Source of the DNA: Methanothrix sp.
Lineage (GTDB): Archaea; Halobacteriota; Methanosarcinia; Methanotrichales; Methanotrichaceae
Direction: 5' to 3'
DNA: 8,045 bases
NCBI GenBank assembly: GCA_028679775.1
Contig: JAJRAX010000180.1
Span: 1-8,045, forward strand
Under the pieces are notes generated by a model that worked only from the letters and a program-made list of their open reading frames with translations, did no database searches and was not told the DNA's origin. Positions 1 to 5,671 of the stretch are shown here, piece after piece. The position numbers were made by a program, and so were the translations under genes. The first letter of the stretch is position 1, and each line of letters opens with the position of its first letter.

Positions 1-338
1 CTGCGCATATCGCCTCTTCCCGGCTCGATCTCGAAGCTGGAATCCTGGAAGAGAAGATCATAACGCATCTGCCATACCAGCCTCTCTCGATCCTTGGGTG
101 GCATTGCAGCCAGCGCCTGGTAGTGGGCATCGGCGAGCCTGATGCGGCTGAAGACCACAATCATATCCTCGTGATCCTTCGGCTGAATGATGGACAAATG
201 TCTGCCTGACTTTGCAGGAAATTCGGCTGCGATCTGAAAGTGGAGATTTTCTTCCGAACGCACCTCCTTGAATAGCCCCTCTTCCATCAGCCAGGTCTTG
301 ATCTTATCGCGGGTCTCTTCGACATCTTTGATTGACAT
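1..338 (-). CDS. DUF2299-like archaeal protein (3' end cut by the window edge)
   Basis: An uninterrupted minus-strand frame begins at ATG 336-338 and runs off the window start, giving 112 complete codons and no stop. The protein opens MSIKDVEETRDKIKTWLMEE, followed by alternating strands (FQIAAEFP, LSIIQPK, MIVVFSRIRL) and a charged helix with PPKDRERLVWQMRYDLLF. This helix-strand-strand-strand layout, with a 'QPK' turn and an amphipathic helix, resembles the small archaeal DUF2299 proteins of unknown function; I make that call from memory of the family pattern, not from a search. A GGTGAG Shine-Dalgarno-like site lies about 8 nt upstream of the ATG. It follows ftr on the same strand after a T-rich 47-nt gap, so it may be the last gene of the por operon or have its own promoter. 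No signal peptide or membrane segment is visible. The function is unknown. Confidence 0.8.
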   Translation of the reverse strand, partial: MSIKDVEETRDKIKTWLMEEGLFKEVRSEENLHFQIAAEFPAKSGRHLSIIQPKDHEDMIVVFSRIRLADAHYQALAAMPPKDRERLVWQMRYDLLFQDSSFEIEPGRGDMR

Positions 339-360
339 CTTGATTCTCACCACAGTTGAC

Positions 361-384
361 AATAAAAGCAAAAAATTTAATTTG
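361..384 (-). terminator. T-rich tract after ftr (possible terminator, or promoter of the next gene)
   Basis: Read on the minus strand just after the ftr stop codon, the sequence is AAATTAAATTTTTTGCTTTT. Oligo-T runs of this kind are typical archaeal intrinsic terminators and need no hairpin. The upstream half (376-383, AAATTAAA on the minus strand) also looks like a weak TATA box; it would place a transcript start near 354, about 16 nt before the DUF2299-like ATG. The sequence alone does not separate the two readings, and both may hold. Confidence 0.4.
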
Positions 385-385
385 A

Positions 386-1276
386 TTACTCCAGCACCAC
401 ATGCAACGGGAACTGATGAGTGCCAAGCTTTCCATCGTAGTTTGCAGCAGAGATCTTCAGGACACCGGGCACGCGGCAGGCAGCATTTATTCCTGCTTTC
501 ATGGCAGCAGATATGGCCTCTTTGTCAACGCCGTTGATCACTATCTCAAAGACGCTGGAAATATCCTCGGAAAGAGTGCAGACCCCGTCCTCTCGTAGCG
601 ATGTGCAGAAGGCTGTGTTTGTTGAGGCCTTCAGGAACTTGTACTTTGAGCCAACCTTCGAGCCGCTTGCCACAACGCCTCCGGGAAAGGGTGTGATGGT
701 GCCCTTGACCTTGCCTATGGCATCGACCGCAGCTTCAGCAGCCATCAAGCCCGCCGACTGGTTCTGGGCGAGAATCAGAAAATTGCCGCCGGCAATTCCG
801 TCCACCGCCCCGAAGCTCTGCTCGACTATGAAGTCACCGGACATGCGGGGAATCGTCCAGACGCTCTTGCCATACATCTCGGCCTGCTTTTCAAAGCCGT
901 CTCCAAAGAACTTTAGTTTCCTGCCGGTATCAAACTGCTTCTCAGCCTTCGGCATTCCGGAAAAAGCCGACGTAGTAGGAGCGGTCAGAACGCACTGGCC
1001 GACCCGGAAGAGAAGCGAGTTCTCCAGGTTCTTGTAGCCCATGTTGCAGATCAGGATATTCACGCCGGGCCTGCCGTCCGGAGTCTCTTCTCCTGACACA
1101 ATGCTCTCTATGCCGGCCTCAGCCGGGCAGCCGATCACTGAAGTTCCAAACCCTGTGGCTTCGCGAGCCGCCTCAATAGCCCAGCGCTCGGTTACCGCTG
1201 TGATCAGCACCCTTGCCATCTTTATTGGAAAACCTTCTGCAAAGGTATCATCGATCGCTATACCATTAATCTCCAT
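386..1276 (-). CDS. ftr: Formylmethanofuran:tetrahydromethanopterin N-formyltransferase
   Basis: This cytoplasmic enzyme (EC 2.3.1.101) reversibly moves the formyl group between methanofuran and tetrahydromethanopterin (or tetrahydrosarcinapterin). It is the second step of CO2 reduction to methane, or the reverse in methyl oxidation. The 296 residues match the usual family length of about 297 and cover the protein end to end. Recognisable Ftr blocks are the N-terminal MEINGIAIDDTFAEGFPIKM, ATGFGTSVIGCPAEAGIE (about 40-57), ETPDGRPG (64-71), GQCVLTAPTT (93-102), GIAGGNF (160-166) and ITPFPGGVVASGSK (194-207), then the C-terminal VFEIVINGVD and KISAANYDGKLG. The ATG at 1274-1276 has a GAGG Shine-Dalgarno core about 8 nt upstream. 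It lies 21 nt after purO and is probably cotranscribed with it and por. In an acetoclastic methanogen its role is more likely biosynthetic C1 supply or methyl oxidation than bulk methanogenesis (inference). Confidence 0.97.
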   Translation of the reverse strand: MEINGIAIDDTFAEGFPIKMARVLITAVTERWAIEAAREATGFGTSVIGCPAEAGIESIVSGEETPDGRPGVNILICNMGYKNLENSLLFRVGQCVLTAPTTSAFSGMPKAEKQFDTGRKLKFFGDGFEKQAEMYGKSVWTIPRMSGDFIVEQSFGAVDGIAGGNFLILAQNQSAGLMAAEAAVDAIGKVKGTITPFPGGVVASGSKVGSKYKFLKASTNTAFCTSLREDGVCTLSEDISSVFEIVINGVDKEAISAAMKAGINAACRVPGVLKISAANYDGKLGTHQFPLHVVLE

Positions 1277-1297
1277 AACATCCCTCGATTTTATCCA

Positions 1298-1900
1298 CTA
1301 ATGCGGATTGTAAACCGCCAGATCGTATCCGCTCCAGTCAGGCGCTGCCAGGGCCGCTGCCGCGCAGACCGGCCTCTCAAAGGACAGATCAAACGCCTGC
1401 CGGGCAATCTCGCTCGCGCTGCCGCTTAACGCCGTCGGCTCAAATCCGGTCTTCTCGTAAGTTGCGACCATCAATGCCTGACCTTCCTCCAACTTGAACT
1501 CAGAAACCCGATACTCGCTTTTCCTTGCAATGCCAAGCCATGCCCTGTCCCCTCGAACAGCTCCTGCGATTCTCGGAGTGTCGAGCTCATCCCTCTCATA
1601 GCCGTAAGCCACCAGGCTGATGGCCAGAGCATCGATGGGCTTAGCTCCGTCCTCGATCCTCTCAAAGATCATATCGGACTGAGTGCCGTTGGCCACTACT
1701 GCAATGTTTCCGCTCGCGCGAATGCAGTTGTAAGCGATGTAAGGATTCCGGGCCAAGTCAGATGGGTCAATCGGCGAGACCAGAATGCTTCTGCCCCTAA
1801 CCTCGGCCCGCCGGTTGGGAAAAGAGCGGGAGGAGACTCTGTAGGCTACAAAGCTCCTTCCACTGCTGCGGCCTACTGCAACTATTCGGCCCACATACAT
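1298..1900 (-). CDS. purO: IMP cyclohydrolase, archaeal PurO type
   Basis: The product closes the ring of FAICAR (5-formamidoimidazole-4-carboxamide ribotide) to give IMP (EC 3.5.4.10), the last step of de novo purine synthesis. Archaea with PurO use it in place of the cyclohydrolase half of bacterial PurH. The 200 residues are full length for the family. Signature blocks are the start MYVGRIVAVGR (1-11), SFVAYRVSSRSFPNR (16-30), NPYIAYNCIR (52-61), AVVANGTQSD (67-76) and the later ERDELDTPRIAGAV. The ATG is 2 nt after the porB stop codon, so translation is probably coupled to porB. The neighbour ftr handles formyl groups. In methanogens the formyl carbon of FAICAR is generally supplied by PurP from formate, not directly by Ftr, so the linkage suggests coordinated C1 and purine metabolism, not a shared reaction. 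Confidence in the family is high. Confidence 0.95.
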   Translation of the reverse strand: MYVGRIVAVGRSSGRSFVAYRVSSRSFPNRRAEVRGRSILVSPIDPSDLARNPYIAYNCIRASGNIAVVANGTQSDMIFERIEDGAKPIDALAISLVAYGYERDELDTPRIAGAVRGDRAWLGIARKSEYRVSEFKLEEGQALMVATYEKTGFEPTALSGSASEIARQAFDLSFERPVCAAAALAAPDWSGYDLAVYNPH

Positions 1901-1902
1901 GT

Positions 1903-2778
1903 CTAGTCAACCAGCTTGTACTTGGCGATGTTCGCATCCGCAATTGCCTGGATCTTACCCAGAAGGTCTGGACCTTGAGCGCCCTTGAAGAGGTGCTTGT
2001 ATCTGCCCTGCAGCTTGAGGTACTCCTGCACGGCCTTTGGCCTGCGAACCTTCTTTACCCCAACCAGCTCTCCGTCTACGTATTCAGTGAGCGGCCACAG
2101 CCCGCTCTCTACAGCGAGGCGAGCCAGCTCGATCATGGTTCCGGCATTAAATGTCCAGCCTGTGATGCATGGAGCATTGACCTGAATGTAGGACGGACCA
2201 TTGGCCTGAAGAGCTTTCTTGACCTTTTTCCGCAGGTCCACAGGATAGGCAACGGAAGCCGTTGCGACGTATGGGACCTTGTGTGCTACAGCGATCGCAG
2301 GCATGTCCTTCTTGGGCCTGGGATTGCCCTGACTCTGTTTTCCAGATGGTGTAGTGGTGGTGTTCACGCAAAACGGCGTGGAGCCGCTTCTCTGCACACC
2401 GGTGTTCATGTAAGCCTCATTGTCGTAGCAGACATAGAGGATCTTGTGCCCCCTTTCGAACATCCCGGAGTTAGAGCCCATTCCGATATCAAAGGTGCTT
2501 CCGTCTCCGCCAATTACAACTACGTTTGTGTCCTTTCCCTTGCGCTTGAGCATGACCTCCACGCCTGAGGCCACGGCGGAAGCGTTCTCGAACAGGGAGT
2601 GTATCCATGGAACACACCATGCGCTCTCAGGGAATGGAGTGGTCGTAACCTCCAGACATCCCGTGGGCGAGACCACGATGGTATTTGGTCCAGCGGCATC
2701 TAGTACCAGCCTGATGGTTGTGGGCATGGCGCATCCTGCGCAGGCCCTGTGCCCTGGTGCCAGCAAAGATTTTTCCAT
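1903..2778 (-). CDS. porB: Pyruvate:ferredoxin oxidoreductase, beta subunit (TPP-binding)
   Basis: The beta subunit binds thiamine pyrophosphate and one [4Fe-4S] cluster of pyruvate synthase (EC 1.2.7.1). In methanogens the complex works mainly as acetyl-CoA + CO2 + reduced ferredoxin to pyruvate. The 291 residues match the family. Likely cluster ligands are C13 and C16 (RACAGCAMP), C41 (TGCLEVTT) and C204 (NAPCITGW). The TPP/Mg motif starts at GDG 91-93 and ends at N120 (YDNEAYMNTG), the usual GDG-x26-N spacing. The stretch 128-145 (VQRSGSTPFCVNTTTTPS) is the usual segment after the TPP motif. The ATG at 2776-2778 is preceded by AAGGAGG overlapping the porA stop codon, a strong ribosome site. 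All key residues are present, so the subunit should be functional. Confidence 0.97.
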   Translation of the reverse strand: MEKSLLAPGHRACAGCAMPTTIRLVLDAAGPNTIVVSPTGCLEVTTTPFPESAWCVPWIHSLFENASAVASGVEVMLKRKGKDTNVVVIGGDGSTFDIGMGSNSGMFERGHKILYVCYDNEAYMNTGVQRSGSTPFCVNTTTTPSGKQSQGNPRPKKDMPAIAVAHKVPYVATASVAYPVDLRKKVKKALQANGPSYIQVNAPCITGWTFNAGTMIELARLAVESGLWPLTEYVDGELVGVKKVRRPKAVQEYLKLQGRYKHLFKGAQGPDLLGKIQAIADANIAKYKLVD

Positions 2779-2785
2779 TTTTTTG

Positions 2786-2792
2786 CCTCCTT
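2786..2792 (-). promoter_or_regulatory. Ribosome binding site of porB overlapping the porA stop codon
   Basis: The minus strand reads TAAGGAGGCAAAAAAATG. The AAGGAGG core uses the two A bases of the porA TAA, and an A-rich spacer of 7 nt leads to the ATG. Such a strong site, combined with the short gap, suggests efficient reinitiation after porA. Confidence 0.75.
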
Positions 2793-3984
2793 AAAGGATC
2801 TCCGTCCTCAGATCCAGGAATTCGAACTCAGACTCTATTCTCCCGCGAGAAGCCTCTGCCTTTGCCACGATCTTCCTGATGTCCTTAATGGTTATATCGC
2901 GACCGCCTAGTCCCGCCACAAATCCGATGATCGGCGTTCTTATGCTGCTGTTGTAGAAGGCGGACTTGAGATCTGTGACAAGACCTGCTTCGCCACCGAT
3001 AGCGACATCTTTCTCGATAACTGCAATACAATTCGCATTCTTCAAGGCCTTCCTCAGAGCCTGCACAGGGAATGGCCGGTAGCTTCTCAGCTTCAAAAGT
3101 CCGACTTTCTTGCCAACAGATCTCATGTCATCTATGGCATCCTTGATGGTACCAACGACTGAGCCCAGTGTGACTATTACAGTCTCCGCATCATCGAGGA
3201 AGTAGCCGTCTAAGAGCCCGCCATAGTACCTTCCAAATGTCTCCTCGAACTCGCGAGCAACATCTTCGATCTTGACTAGAGCCTTTTGGTGGGCCTCGAA
3301 CTGCTGATATCGGAACTCCGTGAAGGTCGATGGATCTGCGAAGGCTCCGAAGGTCATGGGATGGGCTGGGTCCAGGATATTGGCCGGCTTGTAGTCGGGC
3401 AGGAACTCCCGGGCCAGCTCCTTGTCCAGGAGATGAACCGGCTCGTAAACGTGAGTTAGAACGAAACCATCCATGCAGACCATAACTGGCGTCCGAATCC
3501 CTGAATCCTCTGCGATCTTGTAGGCCTGGAGGGTTGCGTCAACTGCCTCCTGCACGTCCTCCGCATAGATCTGGATCCATCCCACATCGCGAGCGCCAAT
3601 GGCATCCTGCTGGTCGTTCCAGATGTTGAGCGGCGCTCCTACAGCCCGATTGGCAACGTTCATAACGATGGGAACCCTCATGCCTGAGACGTTGTACAGG
3701 ACCTCATACATCAGGGCAAGTCCCTGGCTCGTGGTCGAGGAGTAGCTTCTGGCGCCGCACGCGCTGGCACCGATCAAAACGGACAGAGCCGAGAATTCGG
3801 AATCTACCGTCAGAAATTCGCTATCAAGATCACCATCAGCCACCATCTGGGAGAGGTTCTCCACGATGTGAGTCTGAGGCGTAATGGGGTAAGCCGAGAT
3901 CACGTCGGGCCGGCAGCACATGACTGCATGGGCCACGGCATAAGATCCCTCCACCACTTTCATATTAGTAGTCTTCTCGCTCAT
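2791..3984 (-). CDS. porA: Pyruvate:ferredoxin oxidoreductase, alpha subunit
   Basis: The alpha subunit holds the pyrimidine-binding half of the TPP site and forms the substrate and CoA channel with PorB. With the start at 3984 it has 397 residues. Motifs are YPITPQ (32-37), TVDSEFSAL (59-67) with E63 as the probable catalytic TPP glutamate, SSTTSQGLALMYE (82-94), NRAVGAPLNIWNDQQD, and a C-terminal transketolase-like domain with VTLGSVVGTIKDAIDDM and KLRSYRPFP. The frame is open to an ATG at 4026, but that extension overlaps porD by 43 nt and carries no family sequence. The 3984 ATG has GGAGGA six bases upstream and overlaps the porD stop codon by one base (TGATG), so I prefer it. Translational coupling to porD is likely. 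No anomalies were seen. Confidence 0.97.
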   Translation of the reverse strand: MSEKTTNMKVVEGSYAVAHAVMCCRPDVISAYPITPQTHIVENLSQMVADGDLDSEFLTVDSEFSALSVLIGASACGARSYSSTTSQGLALMYEVLYNVSGMRVPIVMNVANRAVGAPLNIWNDQQDAIGARDVGWIQIYAEDVQEAVDATLQAYKIAEDSGIRTPVMVCMDGFVLTHVYEPVHLLDKELAREFLPDYKPANILDPAHPMTFGAFADPSTFTEFRYQQFEAHQKALVKIEDVAREFEETFGRYYGGLLDGYFLDDAETVIVTLGSVVGTIKDAIDDMRSVGKKVGLLKLRSYRPFPVQALRKALKNANCIAVIEKDVAIGGEAGLVTDLKSAFYNSSIRTPIIGFVAGLGGRDITIKDIRKIVAKAEASRGRIESEFEFLDLRTEIL

Positions 3985-4241
3985 CACTTCTCCTCCAGGA
4001 CCATTGTAATCGCCATTCTTGGGCACTCGTTAGCGCATACACTGCAACCTTTGCAGTAGGCCAGGTCCGGGACAAAAAGCCCCTCTTCCTGGTGGACGCA
4101 GCCCTCCGGACAGTAAATCTCGCAGAGGCTGCATTTTATGCATTTTTCGTGGTCGACTACGGGCACGAACGTCCGCCAGGCACCGGTCTTTGTAATAAGG
4201 GTGCTGCACGGATCAACCAGGCTTCCGGCTTTAATTGCCAT
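3984..4241 (-). CDS. porD: Pyruvate:ferredoxin oxidoreductase, delta subunit (2[4Fe-4S] ferredoxin)
   Basis: This small ferredoxin-like subunit carries electrons between the PorB cluster and external ferredoxin. The 85 residues contain two complete CxxCxxCxxxCP motifs: C34, C37, C40, C44-P45 and C63, C66, C69, C73-P74. They are preceded by the PorD-type N-terminal region (residues 1-33, with TGAWRTFVPVVD just before the first motif), which ordinary bacterial-type ferredoxins lack. Its ATG overlaps the porG stop codon by one base (TAATG), and its own stop codon overlaps the porA ATG by one base (TGATG). All three are therefore likely made in near-equal amounts by coupled translation. All eight cluster cysteines are present; C48 in the first motif is an extra cysteine. 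Confidence 0.97.
   Translation of the reverse strand: MAIKAGSLVDPCSTLITKTGAWRTFVPVVDHEKCIKCSLCEIYCPEGCVHQEEGLFVPDLAYCKGCSVCANECPRMAITMVLEEK
3991..3996 (-). promoter_or_regulatory. Ribosome binding site of porA inside the porD 3' end
   Basis: The minus strand reads GGAGGAGAAGTGATG. The GGAGGA core lies within the last codons of porD, six bases before the porA ATG that overlaps the porD TGA. It supports the 3984 start over the longer frame from 4026. Confidence 0.8.
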
Positions 4242-4777
4242 TAAGACACCATCTCGTAGGCGGTTTTGATGGCGAGCAGGTTCTTATTGCCAAGCTCCCC
4301 TTTAAAACGCTCAGAAATCGCTTTGTTCAGGCTCTCCAGACCCACCTCTTTGCTGGCTCCGCAAAATGCGCCCAGCATTGTGGTGTTGACTATGGGCCTC
4401 TTCAGAATCTCCATAGCGATCTTGGTGGCATCGATGGTGATGACCTCGGCCTCGGTTTTGAGCTTGAGAGACTCTTTAGGTCGATCGGTATTGATGATTA
4501 TCTTCCCGGTAGGCTTGAGTCCTCCTGCCACATCCACCACATCGAGCAGGGTTACATCCTGGACGATGACGTAATCCGGTTCATAGATCTGGCTTCTGAT
4601 CCTGATCGGCTTGTCGGCAATTCGTGCAAAAGCCATTACCGGTGCGCCTCTCCGTTCTACACCGAAGGCCGGAAATGCCTGAGAGAACCTCTTATCCTCA
4701 AAGGCGGCAACGGCTATTATTTCGGCCGCAGTGACAGATCCCTGACCGCCACGACCATGTAAGCGTATTTCTTTCAA
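4241..4777 (-). CDS. porG: Pyruvate:ferredoxin oxidoreductase, gamma subunit (TTG start)
   Basis: The gamma subunit helps form the CoA-binding part of the complex. The 178 residues open with the family signature [17 protein letters not shown] (GRGGQG at 8-13), followed by [19 protein letters not shown] (about 35-53) and EPDYVIVQD (about 66-74); it ends near [20 protein letters not shown]. The start codon is TTG (complement of 4775-4777). It is chosen because the conserved sequence begins at the next codons ([12 protein letters not shown]) and a near-perfect GGAGGT ribosome site (4784-4789) sits 6 nt upstream. No in-frame ATG precedes the GRGGQG motif in this stretch. It is the first gene of the por operon, downstream of a BRE/TATA element at 4836-4853. 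Confidence 0.96.
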   Translation of the reverse strand: MKEIRLHGRGGQGSVTAAEIIAVAAFEDKRFSQAFPAFGVERRGAPVMAFARIADKPIRIRSQIYEPDYVIVQDVTLLDVVDVAGGLKPTGKIIINTDRPKESLKLKTEAEVITIDATKIAMEILKRPIVNTTMLGAFCGASKEVGLESLNKAISERFKGELGNKNLLAIKTAYEMVS

Positions 4778-4783
4778 GGGCTG

Positions 4784-4789
4784 ACCTCC
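4784..4789 (-). promoter_or_regulatory. Ribosome binding site of porG that fixes the TTG start
   Basis: The minus-strand sequence is AGGAGGTCAGCCC followed by TTG. The GGAGGT core is a full anti-Shine-Dalgarno match, with 6 nt between it and the TTG. This spacing, plus the fit of the next codons to the PorG N-terminus, decides the start. Confidence 0.85.
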
Positions 4790-4835
4790 TATTATCTCTG
4801 GGCAGATCTACTCTTCCCCGCAAAAAAGTGATGAG

Positions 4836-4853
4836 TAAATATATCTCTTTCGG
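4836..4853 (-). promoter_or_regulatory. Archaeal BRE/TATA promoter of the por operon
   Basis: On the minus strand the sequence is CCGAAAGAGATATATTTA: a purine-rich BRE-like block (CCGAAAGAG) directly followed by an ATATATTT TATA box (4837-4844). Archaeal transcripts usually start about 25 nt after the TATA centre, here near 4816. That gives a leader of about 40 nt that contains the porG ribosome site. The element is the best TATA/BRE match in the divergent region. Confidence 0.7.
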
Positions 4854-4885
4854 AGCCGCGGCAAGTTCTTATGTAAGATGCTCCA

Positions 4886-4893
4886 CTTAAATA
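4886..4893 (+). promoter_or_regulatory. Archaeal TATA box of the unrecognised gene at 4939
   Basis: CTTAAATA at 4886-4893 closely matches the archaeal TTTAWATA-type box. The predicted start of transcription, about 25 nt on, falls near 4914, leaving a short leader of about 25 nt with an AAGGA ribosome site (4928-4932). No strong BRE is visible just upstream (the sequence there is GATGCTCCA), so activity is less certain than for the opposite promoter. Confidence 0.55.
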
Positions 4894-4906
4894 GCGTTCA
4901 TACCGT

Positions 4907-4920
4907 CGGAGAAATCTCCG
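4907..4920. repeat. Inverted repeat CGGAGA-AA-TCTCCG at the predicted transcription start
   Basis: Two 6-bp arms, CGGAGA (4907-4912) and TCTCCG (4915-4920), are perfect inverted copies separated by AA. As RNA the pairing could extend outward by a U-G wobble and two further pairs (CGT at 4904-4906 with GCG at 4921-4923). It lies between the TATA box and the ATG of the gene at 4939, over the predicted transcription start, where archaeal repressors often bind. It could equally form a small 5' leader hairpin, or be chance. Confidence 0.5.
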
Positions 4921-4938
4921 GCGATTGAAGGAAAGCCT

Positions 4939-5622
4939 ATGGATAACAAGAACGAAATACTCTTTGCAGTCCGGGAAGCCAAGAGAAACCTCGGTGAGGC
5001 TGCAGACTTTCGCGTCGCAGATGCACTGACAATATTCGAGGGCATCGCGCCCTTCCTGAACAAGGAAGTTGTCACGGAGATCAAGTGCAAAAGCTGCGAC
5101 AATTATGCGCCAGCCTCATTTCCATTGAGCCGGGATTTTTGGGCGGTAGATGACAACGAATACTGTCACGTCAGGCATGCCTCCTTAAAAAACCTCACTG
5201 CGTCCAAGCTGGCCAGCTGCTCCCATTACTCCAACCAGGCCTCTTTGGATCTGGTCAACCTGGGCCGGTCCATCATGGAAGAGGATCTCAGGCCTGCCTT
5301 TTTAGAGAGAAAGCTCTATGATCGAACCAAATTCGCTAGCTATAGTGTAGCCTTCAGGTTGCAGCCCTCCTCAGGGAAGGTCTGCATTGAATTGGGACAT
5401 CAGACAGACGAAGGCTTTGCCTGCAGCGACATAATGCTACACATCGTAAGAAGGCTTGATCCCGGATTTGGGGCGGTGGCATCCCAGAAGATATCCGAGG
5501 CTATGAAGGGCGGTCCAATCATGGTGGTGCAGTCCAGCTTGCAGACCAGAAGACAACTGGACATAGACTATGTGTTGGACTGGATAGCTGAAAAACGAAA
5601 GATGGATATAGTATATCTCTAG
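4939..5622 (+). CDS. Unrecognised 227-residue protein with a Cys/His-rich patch
   Basis: I do not recognise a family. The frame is open from ATG 4939, with AAGGA at 4928-4932 as ribosome site and a TATA box upstream, and ends TAG at 5620-5622. The protein appears soluble: no signal peptide or membrane segment. The N-terminal 45 residues look helical and charged. Residues 48-98 hold C50-x2-C53, then C76-x3-H80 and C94-x-H96, a spacing that could bind a metal, although it does not match a zinc-finger class I can name. The rest is mixed alpha/beta, with a possible strand near YSVAFRLQP and another at KVCIELGHQT, then a helix around DIMLHIVRRLD and a C-terminal LDIDYVLDWIAEKRKMDIVYL. It is transcribed divergently from por and lies 49 nt before pinA in the same direction, so it could be linked to either by regulation. 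Codon use looks like its neighbours. Confidence 0.85.
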   Translation: MDNKNEILFAVREAKRNLGEAADFRVADALTIFEGIAPFLNKEVVTEIKCKSCDNYAPASFPLSRDFWAVDDNEYCHVRHASLKNLTASKLASCSHYSNQASLDLVNLGRSIMEEDLRPAFLERKLYDRTKFASYSVAFRLQPSSGKVCIELGHQTDEGFACSDIMLHIVRRLDPGFGAVASQKISEAMKGGPIMVVQSSLQTRRQLDIDYVLDWIAEKRKMDIVYL

Positions 5623-5671
5623 CTTTATTGAGCTTTAGATGATAATTGATGATTTAAGGATGTTTTAGACA

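Noticed and set aside
501..1037. Plus-strand open frame of 178 codons opposite ftr
   Set aside because: The minus strand carries full-length Ftr with all family blocks; this frame has no ribosome site and low-complexity Ser/Pro/Ala content.
1975..2568. Plus-strand open frame of 197 codons opposite porB
   Set aside because: It lies fully within porB, which has intact cluster and TPP motifs; no independent support was found.
3985..4026. 14-residue N-terminal extension of PorA from an upstream ATG
   Set aside because: It overlaps porD, has no PorA homology in its residues, and the 3984 ATG has a strong, well-spaced ribosome site.
4235..4762. Plus-strand open frame of 175 codons opposite porG
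   Set aside because: PorG on the other strand is a clear family match with a strong ribosome site; this is its antisense shadow.
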